Below are positions 17,452 to 26,558 of a stretch of 64,000 nucleotides of DNA, piece after piece; the first letter of the stretch is position 1, and the number at the start of each line of letters is the position of its first letter. The notes below the pieces were generated by a model, which saw only the letters and a program-made list of their open reading frames with translations, was not told where the DNA came from and ran no database searches. The translations under genes and the position numbers were made by a program. Source of the stretch: Streptomyces phaeoluteigriseus (lineage in GTDB: Bacteria; Actinomycetota; Actinomycetes; Streptomycetales; Streptomycetaceae); NCBI RefSeq assembly GCF_001896135.2, contig NZ_MPOH02000020.1:62001-126000 (forward strand). The letters run 5' to 3'.

Positions 17452-17462
17452 GGTGTGAGGAC

Positions 17463-18986
17463 TCAGCCCTTCCCCAGGAGCAGCCGGGCTTCCCCGACGG
17501 TGATGACGGAACCGGTGACCAGGACGCCGCCGCCGGCGAACTCGCCCTCCTCCTCGGCGAGCGTGATCGCCGCCTCCAAGGCGTCGGGCAGCCGCGGCTC
17601 GACCTGGACGCGCTCCTCGCCGAACACCTCGACGGCGATCGCGGCCAGCTCGTCCGCGCCCATGGCGCGGTGGCTGCTGTTCTGGGTGACGACGACCTCG
17701 GCGAAGATCGGTTCGAAGGCCTCCAGCAGCCCTCGCACGTTCTTGTCGCCGCTGGCCCCGACCACGCCGATCAGCCGGCTGAAGTCGAAGGCCTCGCCGA
17801 CCGCGTCGGCGGTGGCGCGGGCGCCGGCCGGGTTGTGGGCGGCGTCGAGCACGACGGTCGGGGACCGCCGGACGACCTCCATGCGGCCCGGCGACGACAC
17901 GGACGCGAAGGCCTTGCGGACCGTGTCGATGTCCAGCGGCTCGGGCCGCTGGGCGCCCACGCCGAAGAACGCCTCGACGGCGGCGAGCGCGACGGCCGCG
18001 TTGTGCGCCTGGTAGGGGCCGTGCAGCGGGAGGTACACCTCGGGGTACTCGCCGCCGACGCCGCGCAGGGTGACCAGCTGTCCGCCGACGGCGACCTGCC
18101 GGGCGACGACCCCGAACTCCAGGCCCTCGCGCGCCACCGTGGCGTCCACCTCGACGGCCTTCTTCAGCAGGACCTGCGCCGCGTCGACGGGCTGCTGGGC
18201 GAGGATCACGGTCGCGCCCGACTTGATGATCCCGCTCTTCTCCACGGCGATCGCGGCGGGCGTCCCGCCGAGCCGGTCGGTGTGGTCGAGGTCGATGGGG
18301 GTGACGACGGCGACATCCCCGTCGATCACGTTGGTGGCGTCCCAGGAGCCGCCCATGCCCACTTCCACGACGGCCACGTCCACGGGGGCGTCGGCGAAGG
18401 CGGCGTACGCCATGCCGGTGAGCACCTCGAAGAAGGACAGCCGGTACTCCTGGGCGGCGTCGACCATCTCCACGTACGGCTTGACGTCGTGGTAGGTCTC
18501 GATGAACCGCTCGGCCGGGACGGGCGCGCCGTCGAGGCTGATGCGCTCGGTGATCGACTGCACGTGCGGGGAGGTGTAGCGCCCGGTGCGCAGGTCGAAG
18601 GCGCCGAGGAGAGCCTCGATCATGCGGGCGGTGGAGGTCTTGCCGTTCGTCCCCGTGATGTGGATCGAGGGGTACGCCCGCTGCGGCTCGCCCAGGAGGT
18701 CCATCAGCGCGGCGATCCGGCCGACGGACGGCTCCAGCTTGGTCTCGCCCCAGCGGGTGGCCAGCTCCGCCTCCACCTCGCGCAGGGCCTTGTCGACCTC
18801 GGGGTCGGCGGGCCGGGTGGGCACGCCGGACTCCGGTGGACCGCCCAGGGTGCGCAGGGTGCGGCTGCCGGCCTCGATCACCGCGAGGTCGGGGTCGCGG
18901 TCGGTCTCGGCCGCGATGATCTCCTCGAACGCGTCGAGGGCATCGGGCTGGTCGTCGTCGTTGCCGTTGGGGGGGAGCTCGCTCAC
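17463..18986 (-). CDS. folC: Bifunctional folylpolyglutamate synthase/dihydrofolate synthase
   Basis: The 507-residue protein has the Mur-ligase type P-loop HITGTNGKTSTARM, the omega-loop region RYTSPHVQSITERI, and the C-terminal domain with DAAHNPAGARATA. It adds glutamate to folates using ATP. It is longer than many bacterial FolC because of an acidic N-terminal extension (residues 1-60, NGNDDDQPDALDAFEE). Downstream of valS, separated by a strong hairpin (19024-19056), and directly upstream of the DUF4233 gene. Confidence 0.95.
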   Translation of the reverse strand: MSELPPNGNDDDQPDALDAFEEIIAAETDRDPDLAVIEAGSRTLRTLGGPPESGVPTRPADPEVDKALREVEAELATRWGETKLEPSVGRIAALMDLLGEPQRAYPSIHITGTNGKTSTARMIEALLGAFDLRTGRYTSPHVQSITERISLDGAPVPAERFIETYHDVKPYVEMVDAAQEYRLSFFEVLTGMAYAAFADAPVDVAVVEVGMGGSWDATNVIDGDVAVVTPIDLDHTDRLGGTPAAIAVEKSGIIKSGATVILAQQPVDAAQVLLKKAVEVDATVAREGLEFGVVARQVAVGGQLVTLRGVGGEYPEVYLPLHGPYQAHNAAVALAAVEAFFGVGAQRPEPLDIDTVRKAFASVSSPGRMEVVRRSPTVVLDAAHNPAGARATADAVGEAFDFSRLIGVVGASGDKNVRGLLEAFEPIFAEVVVTQNSSHRAMGADELAAIAVEVFGEERVQVEPRLPDALEAAITLAEEEGEFAGGGVLVTGSVITVGEARLLLGKG

Positions 18987-19023
18987 GGGGCCAGTCTACG
19001 GACGGCCGCCGACAGACAGCGGC

Positions 19024-19056
19024 GAAGGCCCCGGAACTGTACGTTCCGGGGCCTTC
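19024..19056 (-). terminator. Hairpin between valS and folC
   Basis: Perfect 14-bp inverted repeat GAAGGCCCCGGAAC / GTTCCGGGGCCTTC with a 5-base loop, 16 bases beyond the valS stop. Likely terminates valS; folC then needs its own promoter. Confidence 0.88.
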
Positions 19057-19072
19057 ACCCGCATCCGGGCGC

Positions 19073-21723
19073 CTACGCCTGCGGCAGCCGGTCCAGCTGG
19101 GTGCTGATGCGGGCGATGTCCTCGTCCGCCTTCGCCAGCCGGGCGCGGATCCCGTCGACCACCTTGTCCGGGGCCTTGGCCAGGAAGGCCTCGTTGCCGA
19201 GCTTGCCCTGGGCCTGGGCCTTCTCCTTCTCCGCGGCGGCCAGGTCCTTCGCCAGCCGCTTGCGCTCCGCGGCCACGTCGATCGTGCCGGACAGGTCCAG
19301 CGCGACCGTGGCGCCCGAGACCGGCAGGGTCGCCGTCGCCGAGAAGTCCTCGCCCTCCGGCTGGAGCCGCAGCAGCTGGCGGATGGCCGCCTCGTGCGGG
19401 GCGAGCGCGGTGCCGCCCAGGTCGAGGCGGGCCGGGACCGCTGGCCGGGCTGGAGGCCCTGGTCGGCGCGGAAGCGGCGGACCTCGGTGATGACGGACTG
19501 GAGGGTCTCGATCTCGCGCTCGGCGCCCGCGTCCCGGAAGCCACCCGGTGCCTCGGCACCGGGCACGGACACGGTGGTCGGCCACTCGGCGATGACGACC
19601 GACTCGCCACCGGTCAGCGTCGTCCAGAGGGTCTCGGTGACGAACGGGACGACCGGGTGCAGCAGCCTGAGCGTGACGTCGAGGACCTCCCCGAGGACGC
19701 GCTTGCTGACCTCGGCCGGCTCGCCGCCCGCCAGGAACGTGGTCTTGGACAGCTCGACGTACCAGTCGAAGACCTCGTCCCAGGCGAAGTGGAAGAGGGC
19801 GTCGGAGAGCTTGGCGAACTGGAAGTCGTCGTAGAACGCGTCGACTTCGCGGACCACCGAGTTCAGGCGGGACAGGATCCAGCGGTCGGCCGCCGACATC
19901 TTCGAGGCGTCCGGCAGCGGGCCCTCGACCGTGGCGCCGTTCATCAGCGCGAAGCGGGTGGCGTTCCAGATCTTGTTGGCGAAGTTGCGGGAGCCCTGGA
20001 CCCAGTCCTCGCCGATCGGGACGTCGACGCCCGGGTTGGCGCCGCGGGCGAGGGTGAACCGCAGCGCGTCGGAGCCGTACTTGTCCATCCAGTCCAGCGG
20101 GTTGACCGCGTTGCCGAAGGACTTGGACATCTTCTTGCCGAACTGGTCGCGGACCATGCCGTGCAGGGCGATGGTGTGGAACGGCGGGGTGCCGTCCATC
20201 GCGTACAGGCCGAACATCATCATCCGGGCGACCCAGAAGAAGAGGATGTCGTAGCCGGTGACCAGGACGGAGTTCGGGTAGAACTTGGCGAGCGAGTCGG
20301 TCTGCTCGGGCCAGCCGAGCGTGGAGAACGGCCACAGGCCGGAGGAGAACCAGGTGTCGAGGACGTCGGTGTCCTGGCGCCAGCCCTCACCGGCCGGGGC
20401 CTCGTCGTCGGGGCCGACGCAGACGACTTCGCCGTTCGGCCCGTACCAGACCGGAATCCGATGTCCCCACCACAACTGCCGCGAGATGCACCAGTCGTGG
20501 AGGTTGTCGACCCAGTCGAAGTACCGCTTCTCCATCTCCTGCGGGTGGATCTTGACGCGGCCGTCGCGGACGGCGTCACCGGCGGCCTTCGCCAGCGGGG
20601 CGACCTTGACCCACCACTGCATGGACAGGCGCGGCTCGATGGTGGTCTTGCAGCGCGAGCAGTGGCCGACGCTGTGGGCGTACGGCCGCTTCTCGGCGAC
20701 GATGCGGCCCTCGGCGCGCAGCGCGGCGACGATGGCGGAGCGGGCCTCCAGGCGGTCCAGGCCCTGGAAGGGGCCGTGGGCCGTGATGACGGCGTGCTCG
20801 TCCATGATCGTCAGGGACGGCAGGTCGTGGCGCTGGCCGATCTCGAAGTCGTTCGGGTCGTGGGCCGGGGTGACCTTGACGGCGCCCGTGCCGAACTCGG
20901 GGTCGACGTGCTCGTCGGCGACGACCGGGATGGAGCGGTCGGTCAGCGGCAGCCTGATCAGCTTGCCGACCAGGTGCTTGTACCGCTCGTCCCCGGGATG
21001 GACGGCGACGGCCGTGTCACCGAGCATCGTCTCGGCGCGGGTGGTGGCGACGACGATGGTGTCGTCCCCCTCGCCGTACTTCATGGAGACGAGTTCGCCG
21101 TCGTCGTCCTGGTACTCGACCTCGATGTCCGAGATGGCGGTGAGGCAGCGGGGACACCAGTTGATGATGCGCTCGGCGCGGTAGATCAGTTCGTCGTCGT
21201 AGAGCCGCTTGAAGATGGTCTGGACGGCCTGGGAGAGGCCCTCGTCCATGGTGAACCGCTCGCGCGACCACGCGACGCCGTCACCGAGGCGCCGCATCTG
21301 GCCGCTGATCTGGCCGCCGGACTCGCCCTTCCACTGCCAGACGCGCTCGACGAAGGCCTCGCGGCCGAGGTCGTGGCGGGACTTGCCCTCCTTGCCCAGC
21401 TCGCGCTCGACGACGTTCTGGGTCGCGATCCCGGCGTGGTCCATGCCGGGCTGCCACAGCGTCTCGAAGCCCTGCATGCGCTTGCGGCGGGTGAGGGCGT
21501 CGATGAGGGTGTGCTCGAAGGCGTGGCCGAGGTGCAGGCTGCCCGTGACGTTCGGCGGCGGGATGACCACGGTGTACGGCGGCTTGTCGCTCTTGGCGTC
21601 GGCCTCGAAGTAGCCCCGCTCGACCCAGCGCTCGTACAGCGGCGCCTCTACGTCGGCCGGCGCGTACTGGGTCGGCAGTTCGGTCGTGGGCGCTGGGGGC
21701 TGCTGCTGAGCGTTCTCGGTCAC
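19073..21723 (-). CDS. valS: Valyl-tRNA synthetase, frameshifted near the 3' end
   Basis: Class Ia synthetase with the HIGH motif (HLGHAFEHT), editing domain, tRNA-contact WWVKV and GHRIPVWYG motifs, KMSKS signature and anticodon-binding domain. The frame starting at 21723 is intact to ...RRFRADQGLQPGQ. At about 19440 it loses register, and the correct continuation (RLDLGGTALAPHEAAIRQLL ... coiled-coil arm ... ISTQLDRLPQA) is found in another frame ending at 19073. One missing G in CGGGTCC, here CGGTCC, explains it. Together the parts give the usual length of ~880 residues. valS is essential, so a sequencing error is more likely than a pseudogene. Confidence 0.93.
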
Positions 21724-21859
21724 GGGGCCAGTTTAGGGGTGTCACCACGCCGTCCCGAAACGCCTTTGTTCTGTAACGGTGGGGGCCCCGCCGCCGTGCC
21801 CGCAACGACATTGAGCCAGGATGTGAAAAACACATAAGCGTCTGGAGGGGAACCCAGTC

Positions 21860-22828
21860 ATGAGCTACAACCAGCCGGGCCCGTACGGCGGGCAGCAGCC
21901 GCAGCAGCCCGGACCGTACGGCCAGCAGGGCCCGTACGGCCAGCCGCCGCAGCCGCCGTACGGCCAGCCCGGCGCGCCGAGCGCCCCGCCGCCCCCCGGA
22001 TACGGCCAGCCCCAGGCTCCCACGCCGCCCGCCGGCTACGGGCAGCCGACCCCACCGCCGGGTTACGGCCAGCCGACCCCGCCGCCCGGCTACGGCCAGC
22101 AGCCCGCGTTCGGCCAGGTCCCGGGCCAGCAGTCCTACGGCGTACCGCAAGGGGCGCCGCAGGCCGGCGCCGGTGTGGCCGCGGCCCTCCAGCAGTTCAA
22201 GGAGACGCCCACCGGGCAGCGCTGGACGCAGCAGACCCGGAAGCTGATCCGCGTCGACCTCGGCGTCGGAGGCCAGCCCGTGCTCGCCCGGCAGGGCAGC
22301 ATGGTGCTCTATCAGGGCAAGGTCGACTTCAGCTACAAGGGCGCCGGTTTCGCCGGCCGGATCGTCGGCAACGCGACCGGCCAGGAGATGCAGCTGATGC
22401 GCTGCACAGGCCAGGGACAGGTGTTCCTCGCCGAGGACTCCACGATGCTGCACCCCATCGAGCTGCAGGGCGACGGCATCTGCGTCTCCGCGGAGAACGT
22501 CCTCGCCTTCGACGAGAGCCTCCAGTACGAGGTCCGCCGCATCGAGGGCCACGGCATCCCCGGCGGCGCCCTCTTCACCATGCAGTTCACGGGTACCGGC
22601 ACGATCGTCGTGAAGACGCACGGCACGCCCGTCGTCCTGCCGGTCACGCCGACCACCTTCGCCGACTGCAACGCCGTCGTCGCCTGGTCGGCCGCCGCCC
22701 AGGTCGTCGTCTCCAGCCAGGTACGCATGCGCCGCAACGCGTATCCGGGCGACACGGGAGAGAGCGTGAACCTCCAGTTCCGGGCCGCACCCGGAAACTT
22801 CATCGTCGTCCAGCCGTACGAGGTCTGA
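21860..22828 (+). CDS. AIM24 family protein with Pro/Gly/Tyr-rich leader
   Basis: The first ~105 residues are low complexity, with repeats of the type GYGQPTPPP and PYGQQ, like the disordered leaders of other actinobacterial membrane-associated proteins. The rest is an AIM24 (DUF124) beta-structure domain: RKLIRVDLGVGG, VLARQGSMVLYQGKVDF, MRCTGQGQVFLAED and a terminal GNFIVVQPYEV. AIM24-family proteins are widespread in Streptomyces, but their molecular role is not established. First of three tandem AIM24 genes with gaps of 11 and 17 bases. The start at 21860 has GGAGGGG upstream. Divergent from valS across 136 bases. Confidence 0.88.
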   Translation: MSYNQPGPYGGQQPQQPGPYGQQGPYGQPPQPPYGQPGAPSAPPPPGYGQPQAPTPPAGYGQPTPPPGYGQPTPPPGYGQQPAFGQVPGQQSYGVPQGAPQAGAGVAAALQQFKETPTGQRWTQQTRKLIRVDLGVGGQPVLARQGSMVLYQGKVDFSYKGAGFAGRIVGNATGQEMQLMRCTGQGQVFLAEDSTMLHPIELQGDGICVSAENVLAFDESLQYEVRRIEGHGIPGGALFTMQFTGTGTIVVKTHGTPVVLPVTPTTFADCNAVVAWSAAAQVVVSSQVRMRRNAYPGDTGESVNLQFRAAPGNFIVVQPYEV

Positions 22829-22839
22829 GGGAGCCCGTC

Positions 22840-23520
22840 ATGAACCAGCCGCTCGCGGGCTACGCCCCCGCACCCGTCACCGCCCGCATGGAGAACCACG
22901 GCAACCACATGCTGAAGGTGGCCCTCCAGACCGGAAGCGACCTCCTCGCGCGCGTGGGCTCGATGGTCGCCTACGAGGGCTTCATCCAGTACGAGCCCAA
23001 CCCGCCGGCCGTGCGCCAGATCGCGCGCGACTGGATGACCGGCGAGGGCGCGCCGCTGATGAAGTGCTCCGGCGACGGTCTGCTCTACCTCGCCGACTAC
23101 GGCGCGAACGTCGTCGTGATCAACCTCAACGGCGACGGCATCTCCGTCAACGCCACCAACCTGCTCGCCTTCGACGCCCACCTCACCTGGGGTGTCGAGC
23201 GGGTCAAGGGGCTGGCGAAGTTCGCCGGACAGGGTCTGTGGAACACCAAGATCTCCGGGCAGGGCTGGGTCGCGCTGACCTCCCGGGGCAAGCCGATCGT
23301 CGTCGACTGCGGCGGCGGTGAGAACGAGACCTACGTCGACCCTGACGCGCTCGTCGCCTGGTCCCCGAACCTCAAGGTCAAGGGCAAGCGCAGCTTCAAG
23401 GCGCAGTCACTGCTCGGCCGGGGCAGCGGCGAGGCCTACCAGATGGCCTTCTCCGGTGAGGGCATCGTCGTCGTCCAGCCCAGCGAGGACAGCACCGACC
23501 GCCTTCGGGTCCGGGGCTGA
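22840..23520 (+). CDS. AIM24 family protein
   Basis: The 226-residue protein is a bare AIM24 (DUF124) domain without the proline-rich leader of its upstream neighbour. It has the shared pattern LKVALQTGSDLLARVGSMVAYEG, LMKCSGDGLLYLADYGANV, LNGDGISVNATNLLAFD and the C-terminal GEGIVVVQPSE. It follows the first AIM24 gene by 11 bases, with GGGAG ahead of the ATG, and is followed by the third after 17 bases, so the three are one operon. Function unknown. Confidence 0.88.
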   Translation: MNQPLAGYAPAPVTARMENHGNHMLKVALQTGSDLLARVGSMVAYEGFIQYEPNPPAVRQIARDWMTGEGAPLMKCSGDGLLYLADYGANVVVINLNGDGISVNATNLLAFDAHLTWGVERVKGLAKFAGQGLWNTKISGQGWVALTSRGKPIVVDCGGGENETYVDPDALVAWSPNLKVKGKRSFKAQSLLGRGSGEAYQMAFSGEGIVVVQPSEDSTDRLRVRG

Positions 23521-23537
23521 GGGGGAGCCAGAGTCAC

Positions 23538-24293
23538 ATGCAGAGCCCGCTTTTCGCCCACAACGACCAGCAGACCCAGGAACGCTGGAGCCTCCAGAAC
23601 AAGCAGATGCTCCGCGTCGCCCTGGAAGGCCACGACGACATCCTCGCCCGCAAGGGCACGATGGTCGCCTACCAGGGGCTTGTCGAGTTCGACGCCGAGT
23701 TCCAGAGCAACAGTCAGTCGGGCGCGCGTGCGCGGACCGGCGAGGGCCTGGACCTGATGCGCTGCCACGGGCAGGGCACCGTCTTCCTCGCCAACCTCGC
23801 CCAGCACATCCACGTGGTGGAGGTCGACCACGAGGGACTGACCGTCGACAGCAGTTACGTCCTCGCCATGGACTCCGGACTGCACCACGAGGTCATCGCC
23901 GTCGACAGCCTCTACGGCATCTCCGGCTCCGGGAAGTACCAGCTCAACATCACCGGCAGCGGTCGCGTCGCCCTGATGACGTCGGGCGCGCCCCTGATGC
24001 TTCAGGTCACGCCCGACAAGTACGTCAACTGCGACGCCGACGCCATCGTCGCCTGGTCCACGGGACTGCGGGTGCAGATGCAGGCGCAGACCCACTCCTC
24101 CGGGGTGTGGCGGCGACGCGGCAGCACCGGCGAGGGGTGGGAGCTGAGCTTCATGGGCAGCGGCTTCGCGCTCGTCCAGCCGAGTGAACTGCTCCCGCCG
24201 CAGGGCGCCAAGATCGGCTCCGGTCTCGCCGCTCAGTACGGCATGGGCCAGCAGGGGGCCCGGGCGCAGAACCAGGGCAACGCCTGGAGCTGA
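23538..24293 (+). CDS. AIM24 family protein
   Basis: Third of the tandem AIM24 genes, 251 residues. Shared features are LRVALEGHDDILARKGTMVAYQG, LMRCHGQGTVFLANLAQHI, VDHEGLTVDSSYVLAMD and GSGFALVQPSEL, followed by a Gln/Gly/Ala-rich tail not found in the second copy. Clear divergence between the three copies indicates an old duplication rather than a recent one. A strong bidirectional hairpin follows at 24311. The ATG is preceded by GGGGGAG. Confidence 0.88.
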   Translation: MQSPLFAHNDQQTQERWSLQNKQMLRVALEGHDDILARKGTMVAYQGLVEFDAEFQSNSQSGARARTGEGLDLMRCHGQGTVFLANLAQHIHVVEVDHEGLTVDSSYVLAMDSGLHHEVIAVDSLYGISGSGKYQLNITGSGRVALMTSGAPLMLQVTPDKYVNCDADAIVAWSTGLRVQMQAQTHSSGVWRRRGSTGEGWELSFMGSGFALVQPSELLPPQGAKIGSGLAAQYGMGQQGARAQNQGNAWS

Positions 24294-24310
24294 CCGTCCG
24301 GAAAGCAGAC

Positions 24311-24343
24311 GTAAGGGGCGACCGCCCGAGGGTCGCCCCTTAC
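24311..24343. terminator. Bidirectional terminator between AIM24 operon and NUDIX gene
   Basis: Perfect 13-bp inverted repeat GTAAGGGGCGACC / GGTCGCCCCTTAC with a 7-base loop, in the 60-base gap between convergent genes. Confidence 0.9.
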
Positions 24344-24353
24344 GCGTTCCGCC

Positions 24354-24875
24354 TCACAGACGCGCCCGCGTCGCCTCCAGCAGGCGGACGACCGACTCGT
24401 CCGCCACCTCCGCGACCGCGTCGTAGGGGAACCAGCGCAGGTCGAGGGACTCGTCGCTGATGGCCTGGGTGGAGCCGGGCGGGGCCACGGCCGCGTACTG
24501 CACGTCGAGATGCCAGTGGCAGGGGGCCGGAATCGGGTGGCGGTCCAGGCGGACCGGGCCGCCCGCCAGCAGGGTCAGGCCGGGGATGCCCGACTCCTCG
24601 GTGGCCTCGCGCAGGGCGGCCGCCGCCAGGGAGACGTCCTGCGGCTCGCAGTGGCCGCCCATCTGGAGCCACATCCGCAGCTTCCTGTGCAGGGTGAGCA
24701 GCACCCGGCCCTGCTCGGCGTCGATCACCAGGGCGCTCGCCGTGAGATGCCCGGACCCGCAGGCCTTCCACATGCCGTCCGGGTGCGCCGCCAGGTGGTC
24801 GAGGTAGGTCTGGCGCAGCTCCTCCTGGCTCTCGTACGCCTTCAGGACGAGAACCGCGTCGTCGTGCAGGCTCAC
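24354..24875 (-). CDS. NUDIX hydrolase
   Basis: The 173-residue protein carries a Nudix box: GGHCEPQ followed by REATEESG, fitting GX5EX7REUXEEXGU. Upstream strands include HLTASALVIDAEQGRVLLTLH. Nudix enzymes hydrolyse nucleoside diphosphate derivatives; the substrate cannot be read here. The GTG start overlaps the stop of the upstream zincin-type gene (GTGA at 24872-24875), so translation is coupled. Confidence 0.9.
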   Translation of the reverse strand: MSLHDDAVLVLKAYESQEELRQTYLDHLAAHPDGMWKACGSGHLTASALVIDAEQGRVLLTLHRKLRMWLQMGGHCEPQDVSLAAAALREATEESGIPGLTLLAGGPVRLDRHPIPAPCHWHLDVQYAAVAPPGSTQAISDESLDLRWFPYDAVAEVADESVVRLLEATRARL

Positions 24876-26365
24876 TCGCTGCTGCCGCCCTTGCCGTCGC
24901 CCTTGCCCGCGTCGGTGTCGTCGTCCTTCTTCAGATTCGGCTCCGAACCGGAACCGGGACCGGCACCCGCGCCGGAACCGGTGCCGCCGCTCGCCGCCTC
25001 ACCGAGCATCTTGTCCCACTCGGAGAAGTCCATCTGCTCACGGTGCACGAAGCCGTCGGGGTCGTCCAGGTCGGCGGCCGTCGGCAACATGTCCGGGTGG
25101 GCCCACAGTGCGTCACGGCCGTCCATACCGCGCGCGTCCGTCAGCGAGGCCCACAGCCGGGACGCGTCCCGCAGACGGCGCGGGCGCAGCTCCAGACCGA
25201 TCAGCGTCGCGAACGTCTGCTCCGCGGGACCGCCCGTGGCACGCCGGCGGCGCAGGGTCTCGCGCAGCGCGTCCGCGGACGACAGGCGCGGCTTGGCGGC
25301 CGCGTGCACGACCGCGTCGACCCAGCCCTCCACGAGCGCCAGAGCCGTCTCCAGACGGGCCAGGGCGGCCTTCTGCTCCGGAGTGTCCTCCGGCTGGAAC
25401 ATGCCCTGCTGAAGGGCGTCCTGAAGCTGCTCGGGGTTCTGCGGGTCGAACTGGCCGACCACGTCCTCCAGCTTGGCCGTGTCCACCTTGATCCCGCGCG
25501 CGTAGCCGTCGACCGCGCCGAACAGGTGCGAGCGCAGCCACGGCACATGCGCGAAGAGGCGCTGGTGGGCTGCCTCGCGCAGGGCGAGGTAGAGCCGCAC
25601 CTCCTCCTTCGGGACGCCCAGGTCCTTGCCGAACGACTCGATGTTCAGCGGGAGCAGCGCGGCCTTGCCGACCGGGCCGAGCGGCAGGCCGATGTCGGTC
25701 GAACCGACGACCTCGCCCGCGAGCACCCCGACGGCCTGCCCGATCTGCGAACCGAACATGGCTCCGCCCATCGAGCGCATCATGCCGATCAGCGGGCCGG
25801 CCATGGCCTGCATCTCCTCCGGCAGGACATCGCCCATGGCCGCGCCGACACGCTCGGCGACCGGGTCGACCAGCTCCTTCCACGCGGGCAGGGTCGCCTC
25901 GACCCACTCCGCGCGCGACCACGCCACGGCGGTACCGGCGCCGGACGGCAGGGACGTCGCGTCGTCCAGCCACAGGTCGGCCAGGCGGACGGCGTCCTGC
26001 ACCGCGGTGCGGTCCGAGGGACCGATGCTCGCGTCCTTCACGCCGTCGGAGGTGCCCTGGGAGACCGTCTGGCGGGCGATCTGCTTGGCCATGTCCCAGT
26101 TCACCGGCCCGCCCTCGTAGGAGAGCATCTGGCCCAGCTGCTGGAACGCGGCGCCCAGGTCGGTGGGGTTCAGCGAGCCGAACATGGCGGCGAGCGGATT
26201 GTCCGCGCCGGGGCCGCCGAAGCCTCCGGCGCCTGGCAGCCCGCCGAAGCCGAACGGGTTGGCCGGTCCCTGACCACCGCCGCTCTGCGGGTCCTTCTTC
26301 TTGCCCTCGTCGCCGTCGTCCGGCTCCTCCGGCGGAAGGCCGAATCCGAATGGGGTGTCACTCAC
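24872..26365 (-). CDS. Zinc-dependent metalloprotease-like protein (zincin_2/DUF2342)
   Basis: With the GTG start at 26365 (VSDTPFGFGLPPEE) the protein has 497 residues. The N-terminus is Gly/Pro/Asp-rich. The body matches the actinobacterial DUF2342/zincin_2 family: NWDMAKQIARQTV, MGGAMFGSQIGQAVG, and LYLALREAAHQRLFAHVPWL, where the family's metal-binding helix lies. The C-terminus is a Gly/Ser/Lys low-complexity tail. The canonical HExxH is not obvious; I see AAHQRLFAH. Enzymatic activity in this family is, to my knowledge, a prediction from fold. Translationally coupled to the NUDIX gene. Confidence 0.85.
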   Translation of the reverse strand: MSDTPFGFGLPPEEPDDGDEGKKKDPQSGGGQGPANPFGFGGLPGAGGFGGPGADNPLAAMFGSLNPTDLGAAFQQLGQMLSYEGGPVNWDMAKQIARQTVSQGTSDGVKDASIGPSDRTAVQDAVRLADLWLDDATSLPSGAGTAVAWSRAEWVEATLPAWKELVDPVAERVGAAMGDVLPEEMQAMAGPLIGMMRSMGGAMFGSQIGQAVGVLAGEVVGSTDIGLPLGPVGKAALLPLNIESFGKDLGVPKEEVRLYLALREAAHQRLFAHVPWLRSHLFGAVDGYARGIKVDTAKLEDVVGQFDPQNPEQLQDALQQGMFQPEDTPEQKAALARLETALALVEGWVDAVVHAAAKPRLSSADALRETLRRRRATGGPAEQTFATLIGLELRPRRLRDASRLWASLTDARGMDGRDALWAHPDMLPTAADLDDPDGFVHREQMDFSEWDKMLGEAASGGTGSGAGAGPGSGSEPNLKKDDDTDAGKGDGKGGSSE

Positions 26366-26558
26366 GGGGTTCCTCGGCTGGTAAGGCCACCGGCTCTGGT
26401 CCGGCGGCGCGGCTGCCCTGCAACACCACCCAGCGTAGACACCCGGGCCCGATCGGGCCTCGGTGCTTCGCCGACTCGCGGCCTGCGGCAGGATGGATGC
26501 CACCTGGTACGAACGCGTCACTCACGCCCGTATGGAAAACAACCGCTGGAGACACCTG

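Noticed and set aside
17086..21723. An apparent 1545-residue fusion of ValRS, FolC and DUF4233
   Set aside because: Each part matches a separate family in its own frame; the fusion arises from one missing base in valS.
21724..21859. Possible T-box leader for valS
   Set aside because: Only 136 bases separate valS from the divergent gene and no T-box motif or specifier hairpin is visible.
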